Source: Pleodorina starrii
Lineage: Eukaryota; Chlorophyta; Chlorophyceae; Chlamydomonadales; Volvocaceae
NCBI GenBank assembly: GCA_030267565.1
Contig: BRXU01000018.1
Span: 806,001-870,000, forward strand
Length of the DNA stretch: 64,000 bases
Reading direction: 5' to 3'
Shown one piece after another: positions 1-13,457 of this stretch (its first letter is position 1; the number at the start of each line of letters is the position of its first letter). The notes below the pieces were generated by a model. The model ran no database searches, was not told the origin of the DNA, and was given only the letters and a program-made list of their open reading frames with translations. A program made the position numbers and the translations under genes.

Positions 1-76
1 CCTCCCTCCCTCCCTCCCTCCCTCCCTCCCTCCCTCCCCCCCTCCCTCCCCCCCTCCCTCCCTCCCTCCCTCCCTC
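1..76. repeat. CCCT-type pyrimidine tract in a rotatin intron
   Basis: An almost pure run of CCCT units with a few C expansions. It lies directly downstream, on the minus strand, of the splice donor that ends the last visible rotatin exon at 79, so it is intron sequence. It has no coding value. Confidence 0.85.
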
Positions 77-78
77 AC

Positions 79-3000
79 CTGACCAGGTCCACTAGGGTGG
101 CCAGCACGGTGTGAGTGCACATCAGCTGGTGGTGCTGCGGGTGGAGGCGGGGGCAGGCGGGGGGGTGGGGCAGGTGCTGAGGCTCCGGCCCGCCGCCCAC
201 CGCGCTGCTGCCAGCCAGCCCCAGCGGCAGACTGGGGGGCTCCACCGCTGCGTCGGGCGCGGAGAGCACCTCCAGGGCACTGCGGGAAAAGTACTGCGCC
301 AGATGCTGGAGCTGGACCTGGGGGGGGGGAGTGAAGAAAGCGGGTGCGAGGTGATGAAGGGGGCGGCGGTGAGATGCGGTCACACCCGGGAATTGGGAGG
401 GCTCGGGGCGGTGTGGGGGGGAGGTTATCCATGTATAGGCCGGGGCCCATGACCGGGGTGGGTGGGTGGGCGAGACAGGCGTGTAACTAAGAGGAAGCTC
501 AGCGCAAGTAATCGGGGCGAAGGGAGCTTCCCGCTCGCGCACCCGCACCCCACCCCCGCCCACCTGGCTCACTGCCCCCGATGCGATTGCCCTCCTGATG
601 GGCTCCAATAGCTCCACCCACAGAGCCCGGTCCTCAGGACTGATGGGCCCCGCGGACAGAAGCGACTCAAAGTGAACCTGCGAACGAGAGACCGAGCGAG
701 AGAGAGCGAGAGAAGAGAGAGAGAGAGCGGGCCCAGGTGACGGGGAGGTTCAGGGTGAACAGGACAGGACAGGTATGCGGTGCAAACAGCGGAAGAATAT
801 CCCCGGCGAGGAATGATCATAAACGCGGGCGCTGTCTAACCGCGGGGCGCTGAGCTACGGCTGCCCGGGGGGGGGCTGGAGCCTGCGGTGCGCGTCCGCG
901 CCCCGGTGTTCAACGCCCCGTCGGGCATGCGAAGGGAAGGGATGGCGCTTTGGTGGGGAAGGAGCGGCACCCCAACCCACAGTCGAGACGAACTGCGGCG
1001 ACGGCCGCGAATGACAAAGGGCGGCTGGCTCAGGCTGCTATGGACCAAGGCGCGCGCGCACACGGCAAGCGAGGCGGCGGGATCCTGCGCCGCGCCGCGC
1101 CGTGCGCCCACCCGCTACGCCCACCGTGCGTTACGTTACCTGCCAGTCCGCCGCCGCCAGCGCCGCTGCTCCCTGCCTGCTGCTGGTGGCTGTCTGCAGC
1201 TGCCGCAGCGCCGCGGTACACTCCGAGTGGCAGGTGGCGGCGCGCACGGCGGCCAGGCTGCGGGTCACCAGGCCGCCAGGGGCCACGGAGCGCACGCTGG
1301 CGGCGAGGGTGTGCAGCGCCGCGGGGGGCAGGCCGCCCAGGCAGTCTGGGGTCAGGAGGAGGGGCAGGGGAAGGGAGGGGAGGGGCGGGGCCAGCGGCGC
1401 AGCGGCGCAGGGGCGCAGCGGTGCAGTGGTCAGGAATGCGAAGCGCGGCTGCGTCGGAGCGGAGGGAGGGCGGGACGTCGGAGGGCAAACCCACCTAATC
1501 TCCCTACACACCCACAGCCGGTCACCCCCAACCCCCTCCGTCCGTCCCACCCCTCCGGCCCGGTAGTCTGTTATTATCCATCTCGGAGGGAGGGGAGGCT
1601 GCAACCACCAGAACGCATCGCACTCTTAAACCCCCCAGTCGGCTCCCGCCCCGCCCCGCCCCGCCGCAGCTCCCGCCCACCGCATCCCCCGTGCCCCTCC
1701 GTCCGTACCTGGCCGTTCATTCATGAGGGCCATCAGGCGGGTCAGGTCGCCCCCCGCCGCCTGCAGCGCCCTCCGCTCCTGAATCAGCAGCACCACAAGC
1801 TGCCGCTGCTCAGCCACCAGGTCTGTGTGGGTGGGTGTGGGTGTGTATGGGGGGGGGCAGGCAGCGACGGAGGGGGAGATAAAGACAGACAGTCCGAATT
1901 GGCAATCAGCCGAATGAGGTCTGTGTGGGATGCGGGGTGGGCCGAGGAAAGGCGAGAGCACAGCGATGGGGACGCAGGCAGTTGGATACCGGTACGCTCA
2001 CCCCGCCCCGCCGGTGCCCGCCCCAACAACTGCACAGCAGCCAAATGCACAGACGAGCGGGGTACGGTAGCGGGGTACGGTAGCCACCGCAGCCAAGGCT
2101 CAAGCACCCCGAAAGTCAGGGCCCACCCAGACCCACCTTGCAGCCGGGGCTTCCCCTCCAGCGCTTCCGGCTCCGCCTCCGCCGACTGGCACGCTGGCGG
2201 CAGCCGCACCCACGTCACTCGGCAGGGGAAGCTGTAGCAGCGCTGGAAGGGGTACGGCAGCGCCAACACGTCGCCGGCGCTGACCGTCGCACCGCCGCCG
2301 CCGCTGCCCGCGTGTCTGCCGCCGGAAGGCTGCTGCTGTTGCTGCTGTCCCCATGGGCCCCGCAGCGCCGGCGCTGGCTCCGAGACCAAGCTCGAGTCCG
2401 CCTCCGCCAGGAGCTCCCGCCATCCCGACCAGCGGTCCGCCTCCGCTCCGAAACCCAGCGCCGCCAGCAGCCGCGCCACCGCCCTCCGCACCGTCACCAT
2501 GGGGTGGAACACCAGCGGCACCACACCGCGCACCAGCATCCCCACACCGCCCCCTCCCCCTCCTCCCCCTCCTCTCCCACCACCATCTACACCATCACCA
2601 TCACCATCACCGTCACCATCATCGGTGCTACGCGGCGCCGCTCCGCGGCGCCGCCGCAGCGCCTGCGTGGAGCCTGAGTTGGGGCTGGAGGGTGATGCGG
2701 AGGGCGATGCGGAGACCAGCCAGGCCCGCACGTGGGGGCTGCGGGCTGCCAGCACAAAGAGCAGGTTGACTGCTGCGAGCGGCAGCTGCACGTCCAGGGT
2801 GGAGAGGAGGTCGGGGGTGGGCGGGGCCAGGCGGCGCTGGGCCTGGGTGTGGGCCTGGTCTGAGAAGAGGGTGTCGCTGGTCTGGCTGGCGGAGAGGGAG
2901 GGCGGGAAGGAGGGGGCTCCGGTGGCGGGGTCGCACAGGGCGGCCACACAGGTGATGGTGCGTAAGCTGGCCTGGAGGGGGGGGTGAGGAGGAGGGGGGA

Positions 3001-6000
3001 GGGTTGAAAGGAAGAACGGAAGAAAGGAAGGGGGAGGGGGTTGAGGAGGGGGTGCTAAGGGGAGGAGGTGGGGGACAGAAGGGGGAGGGGGAGGGAGGCG
3101 ATACGGATGCACACGCACTTGTCTGGGGGGGAGTCGTGAGGGCATGACGTGACGTGGCATGATGTGACCTGCAGATTCGCCCTCCTCGTCTGTCGCGGGA
3201 GCGCGGGTGTTTAAGCAAACCCTGAAACCCTCCGCCAGCCCGTCCGCCCCGCATCACCGCCGCCCTCCTCCTCCTCCGCCTCCTCCTCCTCCAGCCCGCC
3301 CTTCCCCCACATCTTGGACTCCCTCCCTGGTCCCTGGCTTTCTCGAGGGAGGGGGCGGGTGGCTGCAACCGGTGGGTACCATCGACCGCACCGCACTCTC
3401 AACCCCAACACCTCCCCACCCCCCTTCCGCCCCGCTCCCCACCTCCCCCATGCCCCCATCCTCCACACCTTACCCTCCTCCCCCGCCCCCCCCTCTCCAC
3501 ACACACACCTTACGCTCCCCCCCGCCCCCCTCCCCTCCTCCCCCCCGCCCCCCTCCCCTCACCTCCTCCTCCATCACGTCCCTCAGCCGCTCCTCCCCCG
3601 CCAGTGCCAACATCTGCTCCGCCGCCGACCTCCTCAGCTCCATCGCCAACTCCCCATTGCCCAGGATGGACAACAAGTTGGACACGTCAGCGGGGCGGAA
3701 GCTGCGGGCCAGACGGGGGTTGGCGGAGGGGACCACCAGGTCGTCCCGCGCGCCGCCGTCAAGCACCAGCTGCGGGCGCGGACAATTGTGGGAGGACGAG
3801 TGTGGGAGGGAGAAAGCAAGGAGTGTGTGGAAGGGGCTAAGTAGGGGGTGGAGTGGTATCTTTTTTTCCCTCATCCCCCACGCCCCGCTCTGTGTGTGTG
3901 TGGTGACACGCCGGGGCAGCGGCATGCGCAGTATTGAGTTGCACGGGACTCATCATACCCCGCGCGCTACCCCCTCCCACACACGAAGCCACGATCCACG
4001 CGCGCGCATGCCCTGTCCCCCCCCCGCACCCGAACCTCACCCCCCCATGCGCCATGCCCAACCCCCCGGCCCCCACGCACCCGGAACGGGTCCGCCGCGT
4101 ATGGCTCCTGCTGTGAGCCCACCGCGCCGCCCACGGCCGCCTGCAGCCCCTCCGCCACCCGCACCGCCGCCACCCGGCGCCGCTCCTCCTCCCCACTGAA
4201 CAGCGCCAGCAGTGGACCCCGCAGCCGCCCCCAGACCTCCTCCGCCTCCTCCTCCGCCTCCTCGACCGCCCCTCCGGAGTTCGTGGATTTATTCCTTGCC
4301 TTCCCTCCGGGGCCCCTGGCCGACGGCGAGCAGAGGCCGGGCGGGTCTGCCGACTGGCGAGGGCGATGGGGGTGGTGATGGTGGTGGTGTGGCTCCAGGT
4401 GCAGGGGCAGGGGCAGGGTCTCCCGGTTGTTGTGTTGCTGCTCTGCTGCTGCCTCCAGGCTGGCGGCCAATGCGCCCAGCTGAGGGTCGGCGGCGTAGAG
4501 GCGGACCCAGAGGGACCATGGCTGGATGCCTGCGGGGGTGGGTGGGTGGGTGGGTGGAGGCGCGGGTGGGTGGGCGGGTGGGTGGGTGAGTGGGCGGGTG
4601 CGGACGCAGACGCGGAGCTCCAACCCGCGGGCAAGCGGAGGGTTTAGAGAGGGCAGCTTGGTTTTGGGAGACCAGACGGGCTGTAAGAAGGCGGGCTGCC
4701 CGTCCTGGAGCCCCGGAGCTGCCTCCCATCCTCAGCAGCTGAGGGGCGGTCCCAGCCGAGCCCCCCTGCCGGGCGGACCCGTGCCCCGCCGCCCCCCTCC
4801 GCCGGGTCATGCGGCCTGCCAGCCTGCCAGGCGTCAAGTGAGAAGTGACGACCCGACCCAGCGTCCCCGGAGGGCCCCCATCCACACACACCCCCAGAGC
4901 CCCCGACCCAGGACCGTCGCGGCTCGCCGCGGCTCCCCGCTGCCCGACCTCCGCATCCGCCCCCAGGTTAAAGGTTTTAAGCTATGTTCGATGTGTATTG
5001 CCGAGTCCGTTTGGCGATGTCTGGATGCGGGTTACTAACTGAGTATTGAGTAGCCGCAGGGGCCCCCAGGGCGGGACTCACATGCCTGGACGGCGGGGTC
5101 GGGCAGCAGGGCCATGAGGATGCGGGCCACCTGGCGCCGGGTGCGCTCGTCCCACAGCCCCAGAACCACGAGCCGCTCCAGAACCGCCTGAGAGTGGGGG
5201 GAAGGGGAGGTGGGAGGTGGGAGGGGGTGGCATGCGGTGCAGTGCGGGGTGAGGCGGTAAGGCGGTGAGGTGCGGGCGGCGAGAAGGGTCCCAGCTCCGA
5301 CCCAAAAGGTCTCAGCACGCAGGCAGGCAGCACACACACACTTTACTTACCGGGCGCGATAGCAGCCGCAGCAGCGGGCGGCGGGCCCCGCCGGGCGGTC
5401 CCTGCACCCCGCCTCCTCCTCCTCCTCCTCCACCCGCCCCCAGCAGCCCCTCCAACAGGCCGTAGCAGGCCATCGCCACCGCCGGGGACGAGTGCGACAG
5501 CAGCCCCAGGAACACGCCCTCCGCCTCCTCCACCCACGCCGCCTCCCTCCCCTCTCCCACTCCGCTTCCGCTTCCGCCGCTGCCGCCGCCGCGGCCATCC
5601 TCCGCCGCGCTGCCGCCGCTGCCACACACCAGCGCCAGACCCTGCAACATCGACTCCAGCAGCGGCTCTTGGCCCGGCAGGTGGAGAGCCGGCAGGGCGG
5701 CGCGGAGCGCCGCCAGCCATGCGCCCGGCGGCAGCTCGCCGGCGCGCAGCGCCGGCAGCTGCCGCGCCGCCGCCTCGCCCGCCGCCAGCGCCGCCTCGCC
5801 GGCGGCTGCGGCGTCCAGCGCCGCCGCCACGTCGGGACGCAGCGCCGCTAGCGGCGCCGCCAGCGCGCGCCGCGCGCTGGGCAGCAGCGCCGAGAGGACC
5901 TCGTCGCAGGCGACGGCGGCGGCGGCGTCCGCCAGGGCGGGGGGCACCAGCTCGGGCGTCCAGAGCTCGCGCGGCAGGGAGGCCAGCAGGCGGGCGGCCA

Positions 6001-6733
6001 GGGCGAGCAGCGCCGCGGCGGGGGCGTTGAGCACGGGCGGCAGCGGGCCGGCGGCGCCGTCGCGGGCAAAGGCCTGGACGATGGGGGGGCTCTCGGCACG
6101 CGCCATGGATAGGTTGGCGACGAGCGCGCGGGACAGGATCTGCGTTGCGGGTAGGTAGGGCACGGACGCGGATGGATTGTGTGTGTGCGTGCGTGTGTCG
6201 CTACCTGATGGGGTGCGGTGATGGGTGGCGGGTGCTGATAGGATGCGGATATGGTGCTTGTTTTGGAGGCGCCTGCCGCACCGCACCGCACCGCGCCGCC
6301 GCAGCCCCGCCGCGGCCCCGCCACGTTACGCGTCTCAGACTTTCAGTGGTGGTACCTGCAGCAGCTGCGCCCACTGCGCTCGGTCCTGCTCCCCCAGGGC
6401 GCCACCCGGCGGCGGCGGCGCGCCGTCGCGGCCCAGCAGCAGCAGCGGCAGCAGCTCCTCCACCAGCGGAGCCAGCGCAAAGAGACGCTGCGGGTCGCGC
6501 AGGGCGTGGAACACCTGCCAGGGCGGGCAGGGAGGGGGAGGGGGAGGGGGAGGAGGGGGAGGAGGAGGAGAGGGGGGTGGTACAGAGTAATGAGATGTAA
6601 GAACCGCGGCGAAGGAGGGGGGGGGCGACGTGGAGGCCACGGCCGTGCCCTTGTCGCCTCCGTCCCTGTCCCTCGACACAGCTTCCCGTCACCTGTCCCG
6701 AACCTGCACTGCCCCTCTAAACAGCCAGTTTGG

Positions 6734-6766
<33 letters not shown>

Positions 6767-9700
6767 CAGGAGGCCCCCGAATCCCCAAATGCGGCTCACC
6801 TGCGGCGCCATGGCGTGCGCCAGGCGCGTCACGTTGATCGGCGGCTCATCCGCCCGCCCCGCCCCTCCTCCTCCTCCTCCTCCGCAGCCGCCGTCCGCAG
6901 CGACCGGCGGCGGCAGCGGCAGCGGCAGCAGGCGCTGCGCATGCCGCTCCTCCGCCGCGACATCTGCTCCTGCTCCTGCCCCTGCGGCCGTCCTCCCTGC
7001 CTGATGGTGGCGCGACATGAAGTCACTGGCAGCCGCTGAGTCGGCGGCATAACCAGCACGACCGGGGGAGCGCGGAGGGCTGGCCCACGCCGCCACGCGC
7101 ACCGCCGGCGCCTTCTCGCCAGCCGCTGCTGATGCTGATGCTGCTGCGCCGGCGGCGGCGGTGGGGTGTGCGGCGGATGTGTACATGGGGTCGGTGGCCA
7201 GCAGCATCGCGCGCTTGATGAGGACCAGCATCCGCAGCAGGCACCTGGCCGCCAGCGCCACCAGCTCAGGAGGGGACTCGCCGGCGGAGAGCAGCGCCAG
7301 CAAGTGCTCCTGAGAGTGAGGGTGCGGGTGCGCGTGTAGGATCCGATCAAGGGATCATGGGTTTTCATTAAGGAGGGAGGGAGGGAGCGGGAGAAAGGAG
7401 GGGACGACGCAACGCAACGCAACGCAAGGCAGCGCAACGCAACTTACAGCCTGAAGGAAATAAACAGACAAGATCTCGCGCATGCATGCATGCGTGACGG
7501 AAACAGGGCCCGGGCCGGGGGCGGGGGGTGAGGGCGAATGCCACCGCCGCGGCTGTGCATCACCGACCCGCCGGCTCGGTCACTCCCGGTCCGGACCCCC
7601 AAGCAGCCGCGAATGCGGAACGCGGAAATGCGGAGCGCGGAGTGCGGAGTGACTCACAACGATGCCGTGCCGCGCCGCGACGGCCTCCACCGGCAGGTCC
7701 ACCAGGGCGGAGCCGTGGAGCTGCATGAGGGCCGGCACAACGACCCGCGGGTCGGTGGCGCACTTGAGCCGCAGCGACAGCTCAAACAGCTCCTGGTCGT
7801 CCGCCTGGCCCAGAGACACGGGCTGCAGCAGCCAGTCGCGAGGGCTGGAGGCGGCGGCAGCCGTCGACGAGGTGGAGGTGGAGGCGGCGGCGGCGTGGGG
7901 CTGTCGGGCCTCTGCGGGAGAGGGCAGCCGAGAGGGTAACCCGGAGGGCAGCCAACCATGGACAGGACGAGGAAGGAGGGAGGAGTCGTGGAGGTAGGGC
8001 GGCGGTGGGCGCTAGGTTGGCAAGCAGATGGATGGTGGGTGGAGGAGATGGTGGGTGAAAGCCGCTTGGCCACGGGAGTGCGCGGATGGGGGTTTTGAGG
8101 GGCGGGGCGCGGGTTCCGGGGGCAACGCACCGAGGGAGGCGTGTTGCTGCCGGCGCCAGCCGGCGGTCACGCGCGGGGACGCGGCCCCAGTCCCGGCCCC
8201 GGCCGCTACCAGTCCAGGTCCAGACCGTGAGGCCCCCTGCCCTGCTCCGCCAAACGCGCCGTCGCGGGCCGCGGACCAGGACGCTGAGCTGGCACCGCCT
8301 GCAGCGCAACACATCCATTGCAGCACAATCAGTCGGAGAGCGGAATGTCGGAGAGCAACGTTAGGTCTCCGAAGGAAGCCCCAGCAGCAGCAGGATGGCC
8401 CAACACGCAGGCGGGCGCACGCGTCCGGGCACCCGCCGGGGCACTCCGCTGCAGCCGTCATGCCCCCACCACAAGATCCTGACCCCCCGGCATGAACCCA
8501 CCTCCCGGCGAACCCCACCGCCGCGGCTCCGCCCCCCGGGGCGGCGAGTAGGTGAACGACGGACTGGGCGCGTGTGCGGACAGCGGCTGGTACCCCGCCC
8601 GGGGGCCGCCAACCGGGATAGGGACCGTGCGCGCCCCCGTGCTGGCCGCAGGAGCGGCAGAGGTAATGCGTAACGGCGAAGCGCCAGGCTGCGAGCCTGG
8701 GGCGTGGTGGTGGTGGTGGTGCTGCTGATGGGCCCATGAGCCGGCGGAGGAGGCCACGGCCGCGACCGCCACGGGCGTGCCTGAGGCCGGTGTTAGCAGG
8801 TGGTGGAAACAAGGGGGAGGGACAGGCAGGGACGGGCAGGTTGATGAGGGGCCGCCGTGCCGAAGCGTGCTACCATATGTGCGCGTGCTCGGGGTAAGCG
8901 GGGACTTGCGTGTGCCGTACCCCAAGTTCGACAGCAGCAGCAGCAGCCACGAGCCATGAGGTAAATGAGCGCCCCTGGAGCGCATTCGCACCACCCGTAT
9001 ATATAGCACCCGCGCGCCGCGAGGAGCGGCATGCGGCAGGGAAGGCCTGCCCTGAACGTTTTGGCCGGCAAATCCGTCGTCGCCGCAGGGTAGCAACAAG
9101 GCAAGGCACCCGTTCGGGGCGGACCTGTTCGGAGCTGCGCCAGGGCTCTCGTAGGCAGCCCCACCTACACGCTACACGCTACACCTACACGCTACACCTA
9201 GTCACCTACCCATGGTGGACATCGGCATCAATGACGCGGGCGTCGGCGGAACGGAGCCCTGCGCAGCAGAGCGCGTCATGACGGGCCCAGTCACTTCGGT
9301 TATCGGAAGCGCGTCGGGGGCTCTCATCGGAAGCATCCGGGCATAGGCACACCGGGCCTGCCCTGCTGCAAGGCCGCAGTGGATGATGCTACACGCCGCT
9401 TTAACCCCCCAGGTCCCGCGCCTCCCCGTCCCCGCGCCCCTTCGTCATCGCCATCACCGCGAACACCCACCGCCATCCTTGGCGCCGCCATCCCCAGAAT
9501 GGCAGCGAAGGCGTGGCCCGCGGCCACCTGCACCTCCCCCTCCCGGCTCTGCTGCAGCTGCGCCAGAAGCGGCTCCGCCCCCAGGTGCAGCAGCTGCCGC
9601 GCGACGCCGGGCGCGGCGGCGGCGGCCTGGGCCAGCAGCATGAGCAGGGCCACGTCCGAGGGGCTGCCATTGTCCGGATACTGCAGGCAGCCTTTTGGTG

Positions 9701-10591
9701 GGAGGAGAAAGGGTTGCAGAGAGGAGCATGGAGTGGGAGGGACAAATACGAAGCGCCCCCGTGAAAATTAAATCAGAATTAATAATGTATATGTATTCTG
9801 TAATGAGGAGAATGGGGGCGGAAGGGGGGCCGTTATGGATGGGTTTTGCCCTGTCATGTTTCCCAGTTAAGCGCTCGTTTAGAGCAGGACAGGGGGGAGG
9901 GGCCCTGCGGGAGAGGAGCGCGGGTGTCGCGTGCAGAGGCCTTGCGGCACCGGCAAAGGCTTGAGCTGGACTTACCCAACAGGCCTTTCAGGGCGGTCCG
10001 GTCCTGTAGGCGTGGGGGGTAGGGCGGCATGGCGACAGAGGGCCGAGCACATGCGTGGGGGAGAGGTGGTCAGGCAGAGATCGGGCAAGAGACGGTCAGT
10101 CCATGAGGAGATTGAGCCTGAACAGAGAGCATAATGTGGAAGGCGAGGCGACGACAGCGAGTCTTCCTGCTGGCACCCGGAAACGGAGCGCGGCCCGCTG
10201 TGCAGTTGTCGAGAGCGCTTATCGCGCCGCAAGGCTGGGCCGCAGGGCGAGGGAGCCATGTCCGCCGCCCCACAGCATGTGCGCCATTGATCCTCCCCCA
10301 GGCGGTACATGCGCGTGACGTACACACACGAAGTCCTCCTCACACGCGTCGGCTCAATACCTGGGCTACGTCCTCCAACGCCAGTAAGCGATGCTTTAGC
10401 TTGAAGTCCAAGCTCTGCACGGCCCTTCGGCGGACCTCCGCTAGTGGATGGACTGCACGAGAGTCAGGAGACAGGCTGTCGCTGTCGCTCGAATTTTATG
10501 GCAATTGGTTATCACATAATGGTATTGTTTAGCGCGCACCTAGTTTCTCTGTCGTGGCAAGGAGGAACCCTTGCTTTTCTTGCGAAGCCAT
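79..10591 (-). CDS. RTTN: Rotatin orthologue, N-terminal part, 19 exons, 3' end beyond the window
   Basis: Centriole/basal-body protein made of armadillo/HEAT-like helices; in animals (rotatin, fly Ana3) it is needed for centriole assembly and cilia. ATG at 10591. Exons on the minus strand: 10591-10540, 10452-10361, 10003-9976, 9691-9471, 9357-9210, 8780-8502, 8298-8131, 7911-7658, 7309-6800, 6514-6356, 6139-5351, 5187-5082, 4529-4081, 3769-3563, 2971-2137, 1822-1709, 1345-1140, 677-564, 317-79. All have GT-AG borders and the phases chain without a break, giving about 1656 codons; human rotatin is about 2200 aa. The N-terminus (HPLAEVRRRAVQSL then LKHRLLALEDVAQ) matches the rotatin N-terminal domain. 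Exon 14 holds RRSAAEQMLALAGEE, like the RKSAAEQ segment of the animal protein, and exon 18 holds FESLLSAGPISPEDRALW. Exons 5 and 6 are low-complexity and least certain. The window cuts the gene after residue ~1656. Confidence 0.88.
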
Positions 10592-11039
10592 GTTCGCCTC
10601 TGAACACCGAAGACCGTCAAAGACAACATGTATTCCTCCAAGATTACAAATGTGTATACAGCGCTTTCGCTCCTCTAGCGTGTATTGCGCTCGGCTGCGT
10701 CAGCTGTCGCGCGGTTGAAATCGTACACTATTTGGAGCGATGAAGCCGCATTGTCATGACTGTACAAGGATCAAGGAAAGGGTATGCGCATGCACTCTTA
10801 GTTATCGACTTTGACTACTGTCGCCCGTGGCGCCAGCTGTTGGGGTCAACGTGCGGGTCACGGTTCCCGAAGTCAGGAGCCCGGGGTGCCGTCTCGTGCT
10901 CTCGGCCTCTCCCATCCGCTGAGAACCTGGCTGGAGTAAATCATCTGAAAACGCTCGCGATATTTCCTGCCGTCCCTGCGTCGGCTGGCGTGGAAAGCGG
11001 TGCTGCAGGCTCCCACGGCGATGCCGACACGCTCGGTGA
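10592..11039. promoter_or_regulatory. Region upstream of rotatin
   Basis: About 450 bases between the rotatin ATG (read leftward) and the first open frame of the Penelope-like element (read rightward). It is visibly less GC-rich than the flanking exons. It must contain the rotatin 5' leader and promoter, and possibly the 5' end of the retroelement. I see no TATA box that I would trust, and no hammerhead ribozyme core (CTGATGA...GAAA), which many Penelope-like elements carry. Confidence 0.4.
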
Positions 11040-11234
11040 ACACAAGCTTACGGCGGGCCGCCTGACCACACGCATTGTGGCATCTTACACGCGGCGAGAC
11101 GGCCTCCGCCCGCTCCTGGAGGCAGACCCAGCCCCAGAACAACGGCCCGCAGCTTCCACTACTCGGTCGCGTTCCCTCCTGTCCAAACCAAGCGCCGCAT
11201 CGCCCCGCGCCCGGATCCGTCGCATGTCCGTCCG

Positions 11235-13457
11235 ATGGATCACCCGATCGACCACATCGCCGCCCTGGCGGTACAATGCCGTCATCTCTTCCCCTCCCCC
11301 TCCCCCCGCCCGGGAGTCGCGGACTTCTTACGTAAGGTCCGCGATGCCCATGTCCCCATATCGCAACGAGACCGGCTCGATCAGCACCCCTACGACACTG
11401 AAGGGGTCGTCTATGCCGCGTTCCACTTGGATCTATGGCAATCCGGCATATACGTCGGACATACTACGGACACCCTACAAAACCGTATTGCCGGCCACGT
11501 GGATGCCACGGCTACCGCACATGCCCACCCCGGGCAGTCCATATGTCACTTCCACACCCTACTTTGGGCCGGCGGTGCTAGCCGTATGGTCTTCTTCCCC
11601 TTGGAGCAACTTCCACCCCGCCCTCCCCGCCAATTTCGGGAGGAGTTCCACCGTCAACTGCACGACCGCAAGCCGGACCTGGTCTACCTTGACCTCGTCA
11701 AAGCCCGGGAAATGCAGTGGGTACAACGCTTGCGTACTTTCCCCCCTCTCCACGGACGCGGCCTCAACGCCCAATATGAGGTTCGATACATCCCCGCGGA
11801 CCCCCGTAGCACCGCTAACCCAGCCGTACCGGATGTTCCCGAACCTAACGCCACTCGTAAGCGTGAATTCGCATACCGTGACGTTCGGCGCCGCTTGCAA
11901 GCACTTCAGCGCCGACGCGCTAACGCCCCCCTTCATTTTGACGTATTGCAACCTTACAACATACGCAACGTCCAACGCATGCACGCTCACGCTGTCTTCT
12001 ATCCTCCCGCACGACTGGGTCTCACGTCGGAATTCGTTACGTGGTTCCTGGATATCTCAGAACCACGTCTCCAGGTGCAGCACCCCCTGGGACCCCCTGA
12101 CTTTAACCAACGCATCTGGCTGCCCTCCGGCTTGCGCCAACATATCCCATCAGCGCACCTGGGCTCCATACTTCGCTCACGATCCCTGCATGAAACAGTG
12201 CCAGCAGGCCTTGCGCTACAGCCTGCCGTTCACTGGATCAAATCCGCACCTCTCCATGCGCATTTCTGCAACTATCAACACATCGCACAGCATACCACCG
12301 CTGAGCAATTACACGCTATACTCAACTCCCCCTGTGTTTGTGATTCCCTACCTCCCACCCAACGCCACCCCAGCACAGGTCACGTCATGTCCACTTCCCC
12401 TTTCGAGCTACTTCCCCGCACCTTGCATGGCTTTTGGATGGCCGGCTCACATTACCGTTGCCATCTTCCATCCCCTCCCATGCAGCAGTTGCTCGACGAA
12501 GTCACTATCCAAGCCAAGCGGTACGCTGAGTACCAAGCTAAACGCACGGGAGCCCCACCGGGGGCTTGTGACGCATGGGCACAACACTTCGTACAACTGC
12601 TGCGGGATTACCTTTATGCCCATCCGCATCCCACACATTTTGCATGGCCCATATTACATCGCTCCGATGTGCGGCTCTTTCGCCAACATACGCATGGATA
12701 CGTCATTACCCTTACTGACAAAAGCGCTGCTACCCTGCAATTGGTCTGCGCCAAGCACTACCTGCAAGCATGTTGCGCAGATCTCCTCGATCATCCCTAT
12801 TACTACCGACCCATTGACGAACCCCAACGCGCAACACTATTGCACAGCCTCAACGCCCAACTGCACCATTATGGCCTGGCCTTTGACGCCGGCCTTCTTG
12901 ATGCCTATTACGCCGGCACAACCAAACTTCATAAAGACCCCCCTTCCATGCGTTATCTGGCATGCTCCCAGAACTGCCCCACCACCTATGTCTCGGGAGT
13001 CCTCACTGCCATTCTCCGGGTCACGGCCGATTTATTCCGGTCCGTCTGGAAACTTAACCTGCCTGACTTCCCCATGTGGTGGTGTGATAACTCAGCCGAG
13101 GTTATTGGAATGCTGCATCGCTTTAACGCACAACAATACCCAGTCTCGGTTCCCCCTCCTAACGCAGACACCCCTCGCCTACCACACCCGGATTTTGCTC
13201 ACGCAGAAGCACGGGACTTCACACGTCTTTACACTAACATTCCGCATGCACTCATTGACGACACAATGCAGAACATCCTTGATTTGGTCTTCAGGGCCAA
13301 TCGCTCTACACATTTCATCGTTACTGTCACAGATGCCGACCCCAACAAACCCGCCTCCAAACCTTCCTTCCTTCCGGGCACAGCTCTCCCAGGGACGGAT
13401 CCCTATCCGGAAGCACCAACGCAACACCGACTCCCGTACTACTACACACTACCTTAA
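11235..13457 (+). pseudogene. GIY-YIG plus RT fingers of the Penelope-like element, ends at a frameshift stop
   Basis: Starts at an ATG, although the frame is open from 11040. Residues about 58-90 form the GIY-YIG core: VVY, then GIYVGHT, then the LQNRIAGH helix with its arginine and histidine. The middle part holds an HGYVITLTDKSAA stretch, similar to the DKG region of Penelope-like elements, and TKLHKDPPSMRYLA, the Penelope/telomerase-like motif. RT motif A is DFTRLYTNIP, with the catalytic Asp at codon 13215 (residue 661). After about residue 715 the frame turns to nonsense and stops at 13457, while the coherent RT sequence continues in the +1 frame. No restored protein is given. Confidence 0.8.

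Noticed and set aside
888..2237. Plus-strand frame of 449 codons
   Set aside because: Antisense to rotatin exons 15-17 with arginine/proline-rich shadow composition and no domain.
10756..13430. Upstream three quarters of the long plus-strand frame that ends at 14289
   Set aside because: Ser/Thr/Pro-rich shadow of the true GIY-YIG/RT frame; only the part after about 13431 has RT motifs.
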